Shown piece by piece: positions 35,729 through 44,308 of a stretch of 64,000 bases of DNA; position 1 is the first letter of the stretch, and every line of letters starts with the position of its first letter. Source of the stretch: Desulfobacteraceae bacterium UBA2174 (GTDB lineage: Bacteria > Desulfobacterota > Desulfobacteria > Desulfobacterales > UBA2174). The DNA lies in assembly GCA_002327445.1 (NCBI GenBank), contig DCWA01000023.1, positions 124,001 through 188,000 on the forward strand, written 5' to 3'. The position numbers were made by a program, and so were the translations under genes. The notes under the pieces were generated by a model that saw only the letters and a program-made list of their open reading frames with translations, made no database searches and was not told the DNA's origin.

Positions 35729-36122
35729 CCTCCCCCCTTGCCCGGAGAATCAGCACGGCCCACATGATGTCCATCATCGACACGACCCCGGCGATGTACC
35801 CTTCCTGGCAGACGAAGATCCGGGCGATGTTTTGCTGTTCCATCATCTGCAGCGCATCGGCCAGACTGGCCCCCTTGTCGATGCAAAACAGCGGTTTGGA
35901 GGCCAGCTCCTCGGCCTTCATCCTGCCGGGATCGATCCCCTTGGCCAATACCTTGAACACCACGTCGCGGGCCGTGATGACCCCGTGGCCGCCCTTCTCT
36001 TTCGGGTCGCGAACCACCAGGGACCGGATGCGCCGGTCCACCATCTTTTCCACCACGTCGTACACCGTGGCGTCGGAGTCGACATATTCGATCTTGGTGG
36101 TCATGAATTCGGTCAACTTCAT
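35715..36122 (-). CDS. Two-CBS-domain protein
   Basis: This is a 135-residue soluble protein made of a CBS pair: KIEYVDSDATVYDVVEKMVD with SLVVRDPKEKGGHGVITARD, and KPLFCIDKGASLADALQMME with GYIAGVVSMMDIMWAVL. CBS pairs usually bind adenosine nucleotides and regulate a partner. GGAG precedes the ATG at 36122, which itself overlaps the lipase stop (ATGA). Standing upstream of a DUF47-PiT pair, it may signal nucleotide state to the transporter, which is inference. Confidence 0.9.
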   Translation of the reverse strand: MKLTEFMTTKIEYVDSDATVYDVVEKMVDRRIRSLVVRDPKEKGGHGVITARDVVFKVLAKGIDPGRMKAEELASKPLFCIDKGASLADALQMMEQQNIARIFVCQEGYIAGVVSMMDIMWAVLILRARGEDVSR

Positions 36123-37012
36123 GGCAATCTCCATCGAGCCGGTCGCAGAATGGAATCCCGGTCTCGGCTGCGGGTGAAAAGGGGCGGGTGGAGCAGTTGC
36201 ATCAAGCCCCGCGTATAGCAAACCGGCGCATGATCGGCCAGAAAAACCGGCGGTGGCAAGGAGGCACCGGCTGCCGCTGCGGGAAATCGGTCCCGCGCCA
36301 CCGGCAGGACATGCCGCTCGCCCACATGCCGGAAGCCGAAGCGCCATCCGGCCGGCGGCAGATCGGTCACGATATCGAGGGAATTGGCGATCCGGAAGAC
36401 CGGCAGCGGATCCAGGGTGCCACCGAAGCGGCCGTCCCCGACCCGGGGCGAGCCGAAGGTGTACAGGGCCCGCGGCGGCCGCAGGGTGGCGGCCAGCGTC
36501 GCCAGCGCAGCGCCCAGGCTATGGCCGGCATAGAAGACCGGAACGTCCGTGCGGCGCAGCGCATCCAGGATGCGCGGCCAGAATCCGAGCAGGGCCGCCT
36601 TGAACCCGCTGTGCACCTTCCCCCCGGTGGGCCAGAGATGGGCCTTGGCGTCCAGATTGGTCAGCCAGTTGTCCGGATGGCCGCTGGAGCCGCGGAACAC
36701 CAGCGCGGCGAAGGGGCGGGGCGCCTCCGGCGAGGACTGGCAAAGGAAGGCGAACAGGTGGCCTTCACTGAACGTCGCCCGCTCGACGAGGCCGACCCGG
36801 GCCAGGATGTCCCCGCGGGTCGGCAACCGCCGTCGCCGGGCCGCGTCATCGCGGCGGTAGGCAACGCGCGTCATCTCGCTGAGCCACCAGGCGTTGACCG
36901 GGCTGAAGCCCTCGGCATCGGGGTCGAAATCCCCCGGCGGCGCCGGGGAAAAGAAGTCTTCGGCCTCCCCCGGCCGGAAAATCGCTTTCCACGAAATGCC
37001 TTGCCGTCTCAT
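36119..37012 (-). CDS. Class 3 lipase-like hydrolase
   Basis: This 297-residue protein has the lipase_3 fold. The nucleophile elbow is YAGHSLGAALATLAATLR, preceded by GGKVHSGFKAALLGFWPRIL. The acid is probably the Asp in ANSLDIVTDLPP, and the catalytic His is among RHVGERHVLP and LADHAPVCYT. It lacks a signal peptide, so an intracellular or non-classically released enzyme is likely. Its TGA overlaps the CBS start, making it the first gene of the coupled lipase-CBS-DUF47-PiT run. A start further upstream cannot be excluded. Confidence 0.86.
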   Translation of the reverse strand: MRRQGISWKAIFRPGEAEDFFSPAPPGDFDPDAEGFSPVNAWWLSEMTRVAYRRDDAARRRRLPTRGDILARVGLVERATFSEGHLFAFLCQSSPEAPRPFAALVFRGSSGHPDNWLTNLDAKAHLWPTGGKVHSGFKAALLGFWPRILDALRRTDVPVFYAGHSLGAALATLAATLRPPRALYTFGSPRVGDGRFGGTLDPLPVFRIANSLDIVTDLPPAGWRFGFRHVGERHVLPVARDRFPAAAAGASLPPPVFLADHAPVCYTRGLMQLLHPPLFTRSRDRDSILRPARWRLP

Positions 37013-37101
37013 CCGCGATTCGCTTCCGGTTGCCTCACGGTGCTCCAGGTCCACGTCTTTGACTTTCCGATCATCGCTCAACGCGCGGCAACATGGCCTC
37101 C

Positions 37102-37833
37102 CTAAAGGGGCAGCCGAACGCTGTAAGCCTTTCCGGTGGTGGTCTGGCGGACCTGGAGTCTCAAGACCCGCGCCTGCCCGGCTTCGGCGGGAAAGAAGAG
37201 CAGCCCGTGGGCGAGGTCTCCCGGGGCGATGGCCACGTTCTCGATGGACTTGGCTTCCATGTCGGTCTCGATGGTCTGCCCGGACCGGTTCTGGCCGTAG
37301 CCCTCGGCGCCGCCGAGCACCGCCCCGGCCGCCGCCCCCATGGCCGCCCCCTTGCCCAACGCTTCCCCGACATTGCTGCCGCCGACAACGCCCACGGCGG
37401 CACCGACGAGCCCGCCGGCGGCGGCCCCCCAGACCCCCCCGTAGGCGCCTTCCTGGAAAATCTCCCGCGTCCCGGAAAACCGCATGGCCCGATCCCTGGC
37501 CACATGCCGGTCCAGCACCGGCCACAGGTTGCCGGAGGCGTCTTCCAGGAAGGATCGTTCAGCGGCGATCTGAAACGTCTGGCGGCTGTGGTTGTCCACC
37601 ACCACCATCACCGGCAGCATTCCGGCCCCGATGACATCGAAGCCGAATGTCTCGTTGGCCGTCCGGCGGTCGGGGTACGCCTCGGCCCCCACCGTGGCCC
37701 CCGCCACCCGTGTGGCGTTGCCGTAGGCGTCGGGATGTTTGAAGGGCAGCGGTTTGCTCTGATAGGCGGTGGTGCAGCCCACGATCACCGCCGCGGCGGC
37801 GATCCAGCGGATCATGCGAAAAAAAGCAGCCAT
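37102..37833 (-). CDS. Lipoprotein with glycine-zipper segment
   Basis: This is a 243-residue protein with a lipoprotein-type signal (IRWIAAAAVIVGCTTAYQSK). A beta-rich middle domain follows. A Gly/Ala-rich region of about 60 residues contains GGVWGAAAGGLVGAAVGVVG and GKGAAMGAAAGAVLGGAEGY, the YMGG/glycine-zipper type that can insert in membranes. Outer-membrane proteins of this sort are poorly known. The neighbours give no functional clue. The 189-base gap upstream shows no clear promoter. Confidence 0.82.
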   Translation of the reverse strand: MAAFFRMIRWIAAAAVIVGCTTAYQSKPLPFKHPDAYGNATRVAGATVGAEAYPDRRTANETFGFDVIGAGMLPVMVVVDNHSRQTFQIAAERSFLEDASGNLWPVLDRHVARDRAMRFSGTREIFQEGAYGGVWGAAAGGLVGAAVGVVGGSNVGEALGKGAAMGAAAGAVLGGAEGYGQNRSGQTIETDMEAKSIENVAIAPGDLAHGLLFFPAEAGQARVLRLQVRQTTTGKAYSVRLPL

Positions 37834-38022
37834 CGGATTCCTCCTTTGCGTGCGAAAACTTCGCGGTTGCCGGGATCACCCGCCGACCCCGGCGGCGGCA
37901 TTGGCAAGCACGGCGATTCCCATTATAGTGCCCCCGGTGGACAGGGCAAGCCCTTGCGGCCCCGTCGCCGGCGCTTTTCATCCGACCTTCACGAGATAGG
38001 CAACCGCCGAGGGGAAAGCCCC

Positions 38023-38472
38023 ATGCCGTCAACCTGGTTCTACGTGCTGCTGGCCCTGGCCGCCGGCGCCACCGTGCCGACCCAGGCCGGGATCAACGCC
38101 CGGCTCAATCAATTCACCCAGAGCCCGGTGCTCTCGGCGGGCGTCTCCTTTGCCGTGGGTACCCTGGTACTGGTCGTCTACGCTGCCGCGCTGCGGATCG
38201 GGCTGCCGCCTCTTTCGGCCGCTGCCGGGCATCCGTGGTGGATCTGGACCGGTGGCGCCCTGGGCGCCTTTTTCGTCTCGGCGGTGATCGTGCTCGCCGT
38301 CAAGCTGGGCGCCACCTCCATGGTGGCCCTGGTGCTGGCCGGCCAGCTGATCACCTCCATCACCCTTGACCACTACGGCATCCTGGGCTATCCGGTGCAT
38401 CCGGTCAACGGATGGCGCATCGTCGGGGTGATGCTGCTCTTCGCGGGGGCCTACCTGATCAAGCGCTTCTGA
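38023..38472 (+). CDS. YdcZ/DUF606 small multidrug-type membrane protein
   Basis: This 149-residue protein has four to five helices and belongs to the DMT_YdcZ (DUF606) family. It shows LALAAGATVPTQAGINARLN at the front, the GGALGAFFVSAVIVLAVKLG and LVLAGQLITSITLDHYGILG segments, and HPVNGWRIVGVMLLFAGAYL at the end. A GGGGAAAG-type ribosome site precedes the ATG. Transport function is assumed by family; the substrate is unknown. It lies 24 bases before yqeY. Confidence 0.9.
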   Translation: MPSTWFYVLLALAAGATVPTQAGINARLNQFTQSPVLSAGVSFAVGTLVLVVYAAALRIGLPPLSAAAGHPWWIWTGGALGAFFVSAVIVLAVKLGATSMVALVLAGQLITSITLDHYGILGYPVHPVNGWRIVGVMLLFAGAYLIKRF

Positions 38473-38496
38473 AACCGTCAGAAAGGAGATACGGCA

Positions 38497-38931
38497 ATGA
38501 CACTGCTGGAAACCTTGACCCGGGACCGGCTGGCCGCTCTGAAGGCCGGCGACCGCGTCCGGTCCACGCTGCTGGCCACCGTGATCGCAGAGGCCCGCGC
38601 CGACGCCCGCCGCGAAGCGGTGCGCGAGCCGACCGATGACGAACTGCTCGCCAAGATCCGCAAGTTCATCAAAAACAACGAGGAAACCATGGCCTCGGGC
38701 CGCCCCGAAATGGCGGCCAAACTCAAGGTCGAAAACGAGATCCTGGCGGTCTACCTGCCACAGATGCTCGACGACGCGGCCTTGAAAGCCCTCATCGCAC
38801 CCATGGTTGCGCAATTGAGCGGCCGGTCGCCCAAGGCCACCGGCCAGGTGATGGCCCGGCTCAAGGCCGTGGCCGGGGTGGACATGCGCCGGGCCAGCCT
38901 CATCGTCAAAGAGATGCTCGGGGAAAAATAG
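38497..38931 (+). CDS. GatB/YqeY domain protein
   Basis: This is a 144-residue protein of the YqeY family, homologous to the tail domain of GatB that handles tRNA. Seen are DRLAALKAGDRVRSTLLATV, ELLAKIRKFIKNNEETMASG, AVYLPQMLDDAALKALIAPM and VMARLKAVAGVDMRRASLIV, with the usual length. AAAGGAG precedes the start. The free-standing protein's role is not settled. Its 3' end faces ftsH with a short hairpin between. Confidence 0.93.
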   Translation: MTLLETLTRDRLAALKAGDRVRSTLLATVIAEARADARREAVREPTDDELLAKIRKFIKNNEETMASGRPEMAAKLKVENEILAVYLPQMLDDAALKALIAPMVAQLSGRSPKATGQVMARLKAVAGVDMRRASLIVKEMLGEK

Positions 38932-38940
38932 GGAAACGAC

Positions 38941-38969
38941 GAAGGCGCCTGTCTTCAGGCGGCGCCTTC
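38941..38969. terminator. Hairpin between yqeY and ftsH
   Basis: GAAGGCGCC pairs perfectly with GGCGCCTTC across an 11-base loop, overlapping the last ftsH codons. There is no U-tract on either strand, so it is only a candidate bidirectional terminator. Confidence 0.4.
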
Positions 38970-40757
38970 CGCCACCAGGCGCTTCAGCTCCTCGCCGTCG
39001 ATCTTTTCCTTCTCTATCAGCAGGGTGGCGGCCTTTTCCAGCACCGCTCGCCTCCGCTCCAGAATTTCACGGGCCACGCCATAGCGCGCGTTGATGATCT
39101 CGCGCACCTCCGCATCGATGACTTCGGCCGTTGCCTCGCTGTACTCGGGCCGGCCTTCGGGCGCCGCGCCGAGAAACTGCGACCGGGGGGCGTTGGCGAA
39201 ATAAACCTGGCCGAGCTTGCTGCTCATGCCGTACTCGCGCACCATCGAGCGGGCGATGTCCGTGGCCCGCGACAGGTCGTTGTGCGCCCCGGTGGAGATG
39301 TCGCCGAAAACGATCTCCTCGGCGGCCCGGCCCCCCAGGAGGGTGGAGATCTTGTTGAGCAGCTCGGTGCGGCGCATGAGAAAGCGGTCCTCGGTGGGCA
39401 CCTGCATGGTGTAGCCCAGGGCGGCGATGCCCCGCGGCACGATGGTGATCTTGCGCACCGGGTCGGTGCCCGGCAGATCCAGGGCCACCAGGGCGTGGCC
39501 CAGCTCGTGGTACGCCACGATCCGCTTTTCATCCGGGTTGATCAGGCGGTTCTTCTTCTCCAGCCCCGCCACCACCCGCTCCACGGCCTCCTCGAACTCG
39601 GCGATGCCCACCAGGTTCTTCTCCCGCCGCACGGCCAGCAGGGCCGCCTCGTTGACCAGATTGGCCAGGTCGGCGCCGCTCATGCCCGAGGTCATCCCGG
39701 CGATCCGCTCGATGTCCAGGTCTTCGGCCGCCTGGATGTTCTTCAGGTGCACCTTCAGAATCGCCACCCGGCCGCTCTTGTCCGGCCGATCCACCAGCAC
39801 CTGGCGGTCGAAGCGCCCGGGCCGCAGCAGGGCCGGATCGAGGATCTCGGGCCGGTTGGTGGCCGCCATGAGAATGACCCCCACCTGGGGATCGAAGCCG
39901 TCCATTTCCACCAGAAGCTGGTTGAGGGTCTGCTCGCGCTCGTCGTGCCCGCCGATGCCCGAAAATCCGCGGGCCTTGCCCAGGGCGTCCAACTCGTCGA
40001 TGAAAATGATGCACGGCGCCTTCTGCTTGGCCTGCACGAACAGGTCGCGCACCCGGGCGGCCCCCAGGCCGACGAACATCTCCACGAATTCCGAGCCGCT
40101 GAGCGAGAAGAAGGGCACCCCGCTTTCCCCGGCCACCGCCTTGGCCAGCATGGTCTTGCCTGTGCCTGGCGGCCCCACGAGCAGGATCCCCTTGGGCATC
40201 TTGCCCCCCAGGCGGGTGAAGCGGCCCGGCTCCTTGAGGAACTCGACCACCTCCACCAGCTCCTGCTTGGCCTCGTCCACCCCGGCCACATCGGCGAAGC
40301 GCACATCGAGTTCTTCCTGCATGTAGATCTTGGCCTTGTTCTTGCCCAGGCTCATGAATCCGGGCTGCTGGCCCTGCATGCGCCGGATCATGAAGGCCCA
40401 GATGCCGACGAAGAGCACCACTGGCACCACCCAGGAGAGCAGATCCCGCAGGAAGGTCGACTCGATCTCACCCTTGAACGTGACCCGGTACTTTTCCAGC
40501 ATCTGAGAAACGTCCGGATCGACGCGCACGGTGCGAAACAGTTGCCCGCCGTTCTCGACGCCCTCCGCCAGGCGTCCTTGGATCAAGTTGGCCGATACCG
40601 CCACCTCGCTGACCTTCCCCTCCTCGAGCAGCTTGAGAAATTCGCTGTAGGGAATGGTCTTGACCGCCATGGCGGAAAACATGAGGTTGTGCAGCAGCAG
40701 CACCCCCCAAATTCCCAGGATGACGTACCACATGGAAAACTTGTGATGTTTTTCCAT
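38955..40757 (-). CDS. ftsH: ATP-dependent zinc metalloprotease FtsH
   Basis: This membrane-bound AAA+ protease removes damaged or regulatory proteins. The protein is 600 residues. It has an N-terminal helix (YVILGIWGVLLLHNLMFSAM), a periplasmic domain, and a second helix (WVVPVVLFVGIWAFMI). The AAA domain has Walker A VGPPGTGKTMLAKAVAG and Walker B CIIFIDELDALGKARG. The zinc site is YHELGHALVAL (HExxH) with the later Asp in the LLGGRAAEEIVFGDISTGAH region. The pore loop is FVEMFVGLGAARVRD. The ATG at 40757 matches family N-termini better than that at 40790, though neither has a strong ribosome site. Confidence 0.96.
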   Translation of the reverse strand: MEKHHKFSMWYVILGIWGVLLLHNLMFSAMAVKTIPYSEFLKLLEEGKVSEVAVSANLIQGRLAEGVENGGQLFRTVRVDPDVSQMLEKYRVTFKGEIESTFLRDLLSWVVPVVLFVGIWAFMIRRMQGQQPGFMSLGKNKAKIYMQEELDVRFADVAGVDEAKQELVEVVEFLKEPGRFTRLGGKMPKGILLVGPPGTGKTMLAKAVAGESGVPFFSLSGSEFVEMFVGLGAARVRDLFVQAKQKAPCIIFIDELDALGKARGFSGIGGHDEREQTLNQLLVEMDGFDPQVGVILMAATNRPEILDPALLRPGRFDRQVLVDRPDKSGRVAILKVHLKNIQAAEDLDIERIAGMTSGMSGADLANLVNEAALLAVRREKNLVGIAEFEEAVERVVAGLEKKNRLINPDEKRIVAYHELGHALVALDLPGTDPVRKITIVPRGIAALGYTMQVPTEDRFLMRRTELLNKISTLLGGRAAEEIVFGDISTGAHNDLSRATDIARSMVREYGMSSKLGQVYFANAPRSQFLGAAPEGRPEYSEATAEVIDAEVREIINARYGVAREILERRRAVLEKAATLLIEKEKIDGEELKRLVAEGAA

Positions 40758-40807
40758 ATCTACCCGCGCTCTCCTTTGGGTTTGCGGCATTGACTTCGAA
40801 TTTTATA

Positions 40808-40836
40808 AAATTAACCCTGTTTTCCGAAAGGGTCAA
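40808..40836 (-). promoter_or_regulatory. Putative sigma-70 promoter of ftsH
   Basis: On the minus strand TTGACC (40836-40831) and TAATTT (40813-40808) are 17 bases apart, in an AT-rich island 51 to 79 bases ahead of the ftsH ATG at 40757. Confidence 0.5.
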
Positions 40837-41029
40837 TCGGCCCGAAACGCGCGGTGGGCGGGGTGTAAAAATGAAGAGGACCCGCCGGACCGAAAAGCGG
40901 TTGGCAATGCCGCCAAAAGTTGCAAACCATCCCCAAAAATGGTAGCCAACATATCATGACAGACCGTTTCGAAGGCCCGGCGGTCCGAGTCGCCCCGAAT
41001 CCACAAGCTGCAACGCCCAGCGGTCCGGA

Positions 41030-42373
41030 ATGAACCTGATTCGCGTTTCCAAAGGACATTATCTCCCCCTGGAGGGGCGTCCCGCAACCGACCTGGACGT
41101 CCTGCCCAAACCGTCCCGCGTGGCGGTGCTTCCCGAGCGGATCCCCTTTGTCAAACCGAAACTGATGGTCAAGGAGGCCGATGCGGTATCCATCGGCACG
41201 CCACTGTTTCACGACAAGCGCCATCCCCGGGCAACATTCCTGTCCCCCGGCGGCGGCGTGGTGGAGGCCATCGAATTCGGCCCGCGAAGGGTGATCCGCA
41301 AGATCGTGATCCGCCTCGCCGAGACGGAAACGGCGGCCGCCTTTCCGCGCTTCGCCGAGGGGGACCTGCGGCAGACCGACCGGGGCACGCTGGTGGAAGC
41401 CCTGCTGGACGGCGGCCTCTGGCCCCTGTTGCGCGCCCTGCCGTATCGCGACTATCCCGATCCGGAAACCGAGCCGCCGGCGATCATCGTGACCCTGGCC
41501 GATGATGAGCCCTTCAAGCCCGATCCGGCCGTCTACCTCGCCGGCCGGCAGGATCTGTTCGGCTACGGCATGCAGGTCCTCGCCCGGTTGGCGCCGCAGG
41601 TTTTCGTGCTGGCGCCGCCCAACGGTGGTGGGCCGCTCCAGGCCGTGGACACCTGGATCACGCACACCGTCTCCGGACCATATCCGGCCCTGGATCCCGG
41701 CGTCTTCGTCTATCATACCCGGCGCTCGCCCGCCGACAACCGCGCCTGGTTCGTCAGTGGGCAGGACGTGCTGCTCATCGCCGCCCTGCTGCGCGACGGG
41801 CGCTATCCCACCGAACGGATCGTGGCCTTGGGCGGCCCGGCGGCCGGCCGGCGGCGCCATGCCGCGGTGCGGATGGGCGCCCCGTTGAAGCCGCTGGCCG
41901 ATCTCGGCGGCGAGGCGTCGGTGCGCTGCATCGTCGGAGGCGTGCTGCGCGGCTTTACCGGAGAGGCCGACGGATACTTCGGCTACTTCGAGACGGCCCT
42001 GAACCTGGTGCCGGCCGGCGACCACCGGGAGTTCATGGCCCTGGTGCGCCCCGGCTACCGCAAGGCGACCTTTTCGCGCGCCTTCCTGTCGGTCCTGAAC
42101 CGGGACACGATGCCCATGGACTGCAACCTGCACGGCGAGTTGCGTCCCTGCGTGGCCTGCAACGCCTGCTCCCGGGTGTGTCCGGTGGAGATCCTGCCCC
42201 AGTTGACCTACAAGAGCCTGCTGGCCGACGACATCGAAGAGGCACTGGCCCATGGACTTCTCGATTGCGTCGAGTGCGGCCTGTGCAGCTACGTCTGCCC
42301 GGCCAAAATCGAACTTTGCGATCATCTCACCCGCGCCAAGCGACGCTACTATCAGGAGCAAACCGCCGCATGA
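41030..42373 (+). CDS. nqrA: Na+-translocating NADH:quinone reductase subunit A, with ferredoxin motifs
   Basis: This is the peripheral cytoplasmic subunit of NQR, homologous to RnfC, 447 residues. The SLBB-type N-terminal region reads GHYLPLEGRPATDLDVLPKP and LSPGGGVVEAIEFGPRRVIR. The C-terminus keeps two ferredoxin-like cysteine sets, C374-C377-C380-C384 (CVACNACSRVCP) and C413-C416-C419-C423 (CVECGLCSYVCP). Characterised Vibrio NqrA lacks complete sets of this kind. The gene order nqrABCDEF and the ubiquinone-type NqrF downstream make NQR, not RNF, the assignment. The start has no strong ribosome site; ATGA overlaps with nqrB. Confidence 0.93.
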   Translation: MNLIRVSKGHYLPLEGRPATDLDVLPKPSRVAVLPERIPFVKPKLMVKEADAVSIGTPLFHDKRHPRATFLSPGGGVVEAIEFGPRRVIRKIVIRLAETETAAAFPRFAEGDLRQTDRGTLVEALLDGGLWPLLRALPYRDYPDPETEPPAIIVTLADDEPFKPDPAVYLAGRQDLFGYGMQVLARLAPQVFVLAPPNGGGPLQAVDTWITHTVSGPYPALDPGVFVYHTRRSPADNRAWFVSGQDVLLIAALLRDGRYPTERIVALGGPAAGRRRHAAVRMGAPLKPLADLGGEASVRCIVGGVLRGFTGEADGYFGYFETALNLVPAGDHREFMALVRPGYRKATFSRAFLSVLNRDTMPMDCNLHGELRPCVACNACSRVCPVEILPQLTYKSLLADDIEEALAHGLLDCVECGLCSYVCPAKIELCDHLTRAKRRYYQEQTAA

Positions 42374-43551
42374 AACACCTCGTGCAGCGCTTCTTCGACG
42401 CCCAGCGCCCGCATTTTACCGAGGGGGGGCGCCTTGCCCGGCTCCATCCGTTCTTCGAAGCCATGGAGACGGTCTTTTTCGCGCCGGCCGACACCACCCG
42501 CATCGGCCCCCACGTGCGCGACAGCCTGGACGTCAAGCGCTTCATGGCCCTGGTGATCGTCTGTCTGCTGCCCCATTTGTTCTTCGGTATGTACAACGTC
42601 GGCTACCAGAGCCTGATAGCCGTCGGCCGGGCCCCCGACTTTCTGCCGGCCTGCTTCATCGGCCTGAAAGTGGTCCTGCCGATGGTGATCGTCACCTACG
42701 CGGTGGGCTTCTTCTGGGAAATCCTCTTTGCCGCTGTGCGCCGCCATACCATCAGCGAGGGGCTCTTCGTCACCTGCATGCTCTTTCCCCTGACCCTGCC
42801 GCCCACCACCCCCTTGTGGCAGGTGGCCCTGGGCATCACCTTCGGCATCGTCATCGGTAAGGAGGTCTTCGGCGGCACGGGGCGCAACTTTCTCAACCCG
42901 GCCCTCACCGGGCGGGCGTTCCTCTTTTTCGCCTACCCGGCACGCATGTCCGGCGATGCGGTATGGATCCATACCGGCGGGCAGGCGGTGGTGGATGGGT
43001 TTACCGCAGCCACTCCCCTGGCGGTGGCAGCGGCCGCCGAACCCCCGGGGCCCCTTGTGGAAACCCTGAACGGGGCGCAATACGATTTCTGGACCCTGTT
43101 TCTCGGCCGCATTCCGGGCAGCATCGGCGAGACTTCGACCCTGCTCTGCCTGGCCGGCGCTGCCGTGCTGATCCTGATGGGCATCGCCAGCTACCGGACG
43201 ATCATCGGTGGAGTGATCGGGGTGCTGGCCACCGGGTGGCTACTCAACCTGTTCGCTTCTCCCGGCGGCTCGCCATGGCTGGGGATCAGCCCGTTTCACC
43301 ACCTGGCGATGGGCGGCATCGCTTTCGGCCTGGCCTACATGGCCACCGATCCGGTCTCCAGCCCGGACATGGAGCCGGTCCGCTGGATCTACGGCTTTCT
43401 CATCGGCGCGCTCACGGTGATGATCCGCGTGTTCAACCCGGCCTTCCCCGAGGGGGCCATGCTCTCGATCCTCTTCATGAACGTCTTCGCACCGCTGCTG
43501 GACCACTTCGCCCTCAAGGTACGGCTGCGGCGGCGCATCGCCAACACCTAG
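42370..43551 (+). CDS. nqrB: NQR subunit B (RnfD-type, covalent FMN)
   Basis: This is the central membrane subunit, 393 residues with about ten helices, that binds covalent FMN, riboflavin and quinone. The FMN-acceptor threonine is probably T215 in VVDGFTAATPLAVAA. GGTGRNFLNPALTGRAFLFF and HLAMGGIAFGLAYMATDPVS are hallmark segments. The ATG shares bases with the nqrA stop, so translation is coupled. The ending (HFALKVRLRRRIANT) is basic, as usual. Confidence 0.97.
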   Translation: MKHLVQRFFDAQRPHFTEGGRLARLHPFFEAMETVFFAPADTTRIGPHVRDSLDVKRFMALVIVCLLPHLFFGMYNVGYQSLIAVGRAPDFLPACFIGLKVVLPMVIVTYAVGFFWEILFAAVRRHTISEGLFVTCMLFPLTLPPTTPLWQVALGITFGIVIGKEVFGGTGRNFLNPALTGRAFLFFAYPARMSGDAVWIHTGGQAVVDGFTAATPLAVAAAAEPPGPLVETLNGAQYDFWTLFLGRIPGSIGETSTLLCLAGAAVLILMGIASYRTIIGGVIGVLATGWLLNLFASPGGSPWLGISPFHHLAMGGIAFGLAYMATDPVSSPDMEPVRWIYGFLIGALTVMIRVFNPAFPEGAMLSILFMNVFAPLLDHFALKVRLRRRIANT

Positions 43552-43569
43552 GCGAAGGGGGGTAACGGG

Positions 43570-44292
43570 ATGTCCGGTCGCATCCGATCGCTGATTTTCG
43601 CCGCCGTTCTGTGCCTGGCGTGCAGCCTGCTGCTCGCCGGTGCCTCGGCCGGGCTCAAAGCCCGCCAGGAGCGCAACATCGCCATCGACCGGCAGCGCAA
43701 CCTCCTCAAGAGCGTGGGATTGGTGGAACCGGATCGCAGCTACCGGCCCGAGGAAATCGAGGCCCTCTTCCAGGCCTCGATCCAGGCGGTGTGGGCCGAC
43801 TCGGCCGGACGCATCATCCCCGAATCCCAACACCAACCCACCGATCTCCCCCTCTATCTCTATGTGAAGGATGATTGCATCAAGGCTTTCATCGTGCCCA
43901 TCGACTCCCGGGGCCTCTGGGGCCGGATCAAGGGGTATCTTGCCCTGGAAGACGATGGCTCGACCATCGCCGGCTTCACCGTCTACAGTCATAATGAAAC
44001 CCCGGGACTCGGGGGGGAAATCGAGCAGAACTGGTTCCAGAAAAATTTCGTGGGCAAGCGGATCACGGACCGCAACGGCAACTTCGTGTCGGTGCAGATC
44101 GCCCGGGGCAAGGCGGCGACCAGCGTCGAATCCGGGGCGCGGGCCAACTACGTCGACGGGATCAGCGGCGCTTCCCTCACCGGCAAGTATCTGTCCAGCG
44201 GGTTGAGGACGACCCTGTCCCGGTACGAACCGATGGCGATCCGTTTCCGCAAGAACCCCACGTGCGCAACGCCGCCGTCCGCCGGCGGATGA
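43570..44292 (+). CDS. nqrC: NQR subunit C (RnfG-type, covalent FMN)
   Basis: This subunit has a single N-terminal helix (SLIFAAVLCLACSLLLAGAS) and a periplasmic FMN-binding domain, 240 residues. The FMN is attached at T204 in the SGASLTGKYLSSG motif (canonical SGATxT). It also has the conserved LPLYLYV, WGRIKGYLAL and SHNETPGLGGEIEQNWFQKN segments. The gene starts 18 bases after nqrB. The C-terminal tail is short and unconserved (KNPTCATPPSAGG). Confidence 0.96.
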   Translation: MSGRIRSLIFAAVLCLACSLLLAGASAGLKARQERNIAIDRQRNLLKSVGLVEPDRSYRPEEIEALFQASIQAVWADSAGRIIPESQHQPTDLPLYLYVKDDCIKAFIVPIDSRGLWGRIKGYLALEDDGSTIAGFTVYSHNETPGLGGEIEQNWFQKNFVGKRITDRNGNFVSVQIARGKAATSVESGARANYVDGISGASLTGKYLSSGLRTTLSRYEPMAIRFRKNPTCATPPSAGG

Positions 44293-44308
44293 CCCGGGAG
44301 AACGAGGC

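Noticed and set aside
39490..39525. Defective zinc site in FtsH (HELGH rather than HEAGH)
   Set aside because: HELGH still fits HExxH and the family tolerates Leu here.
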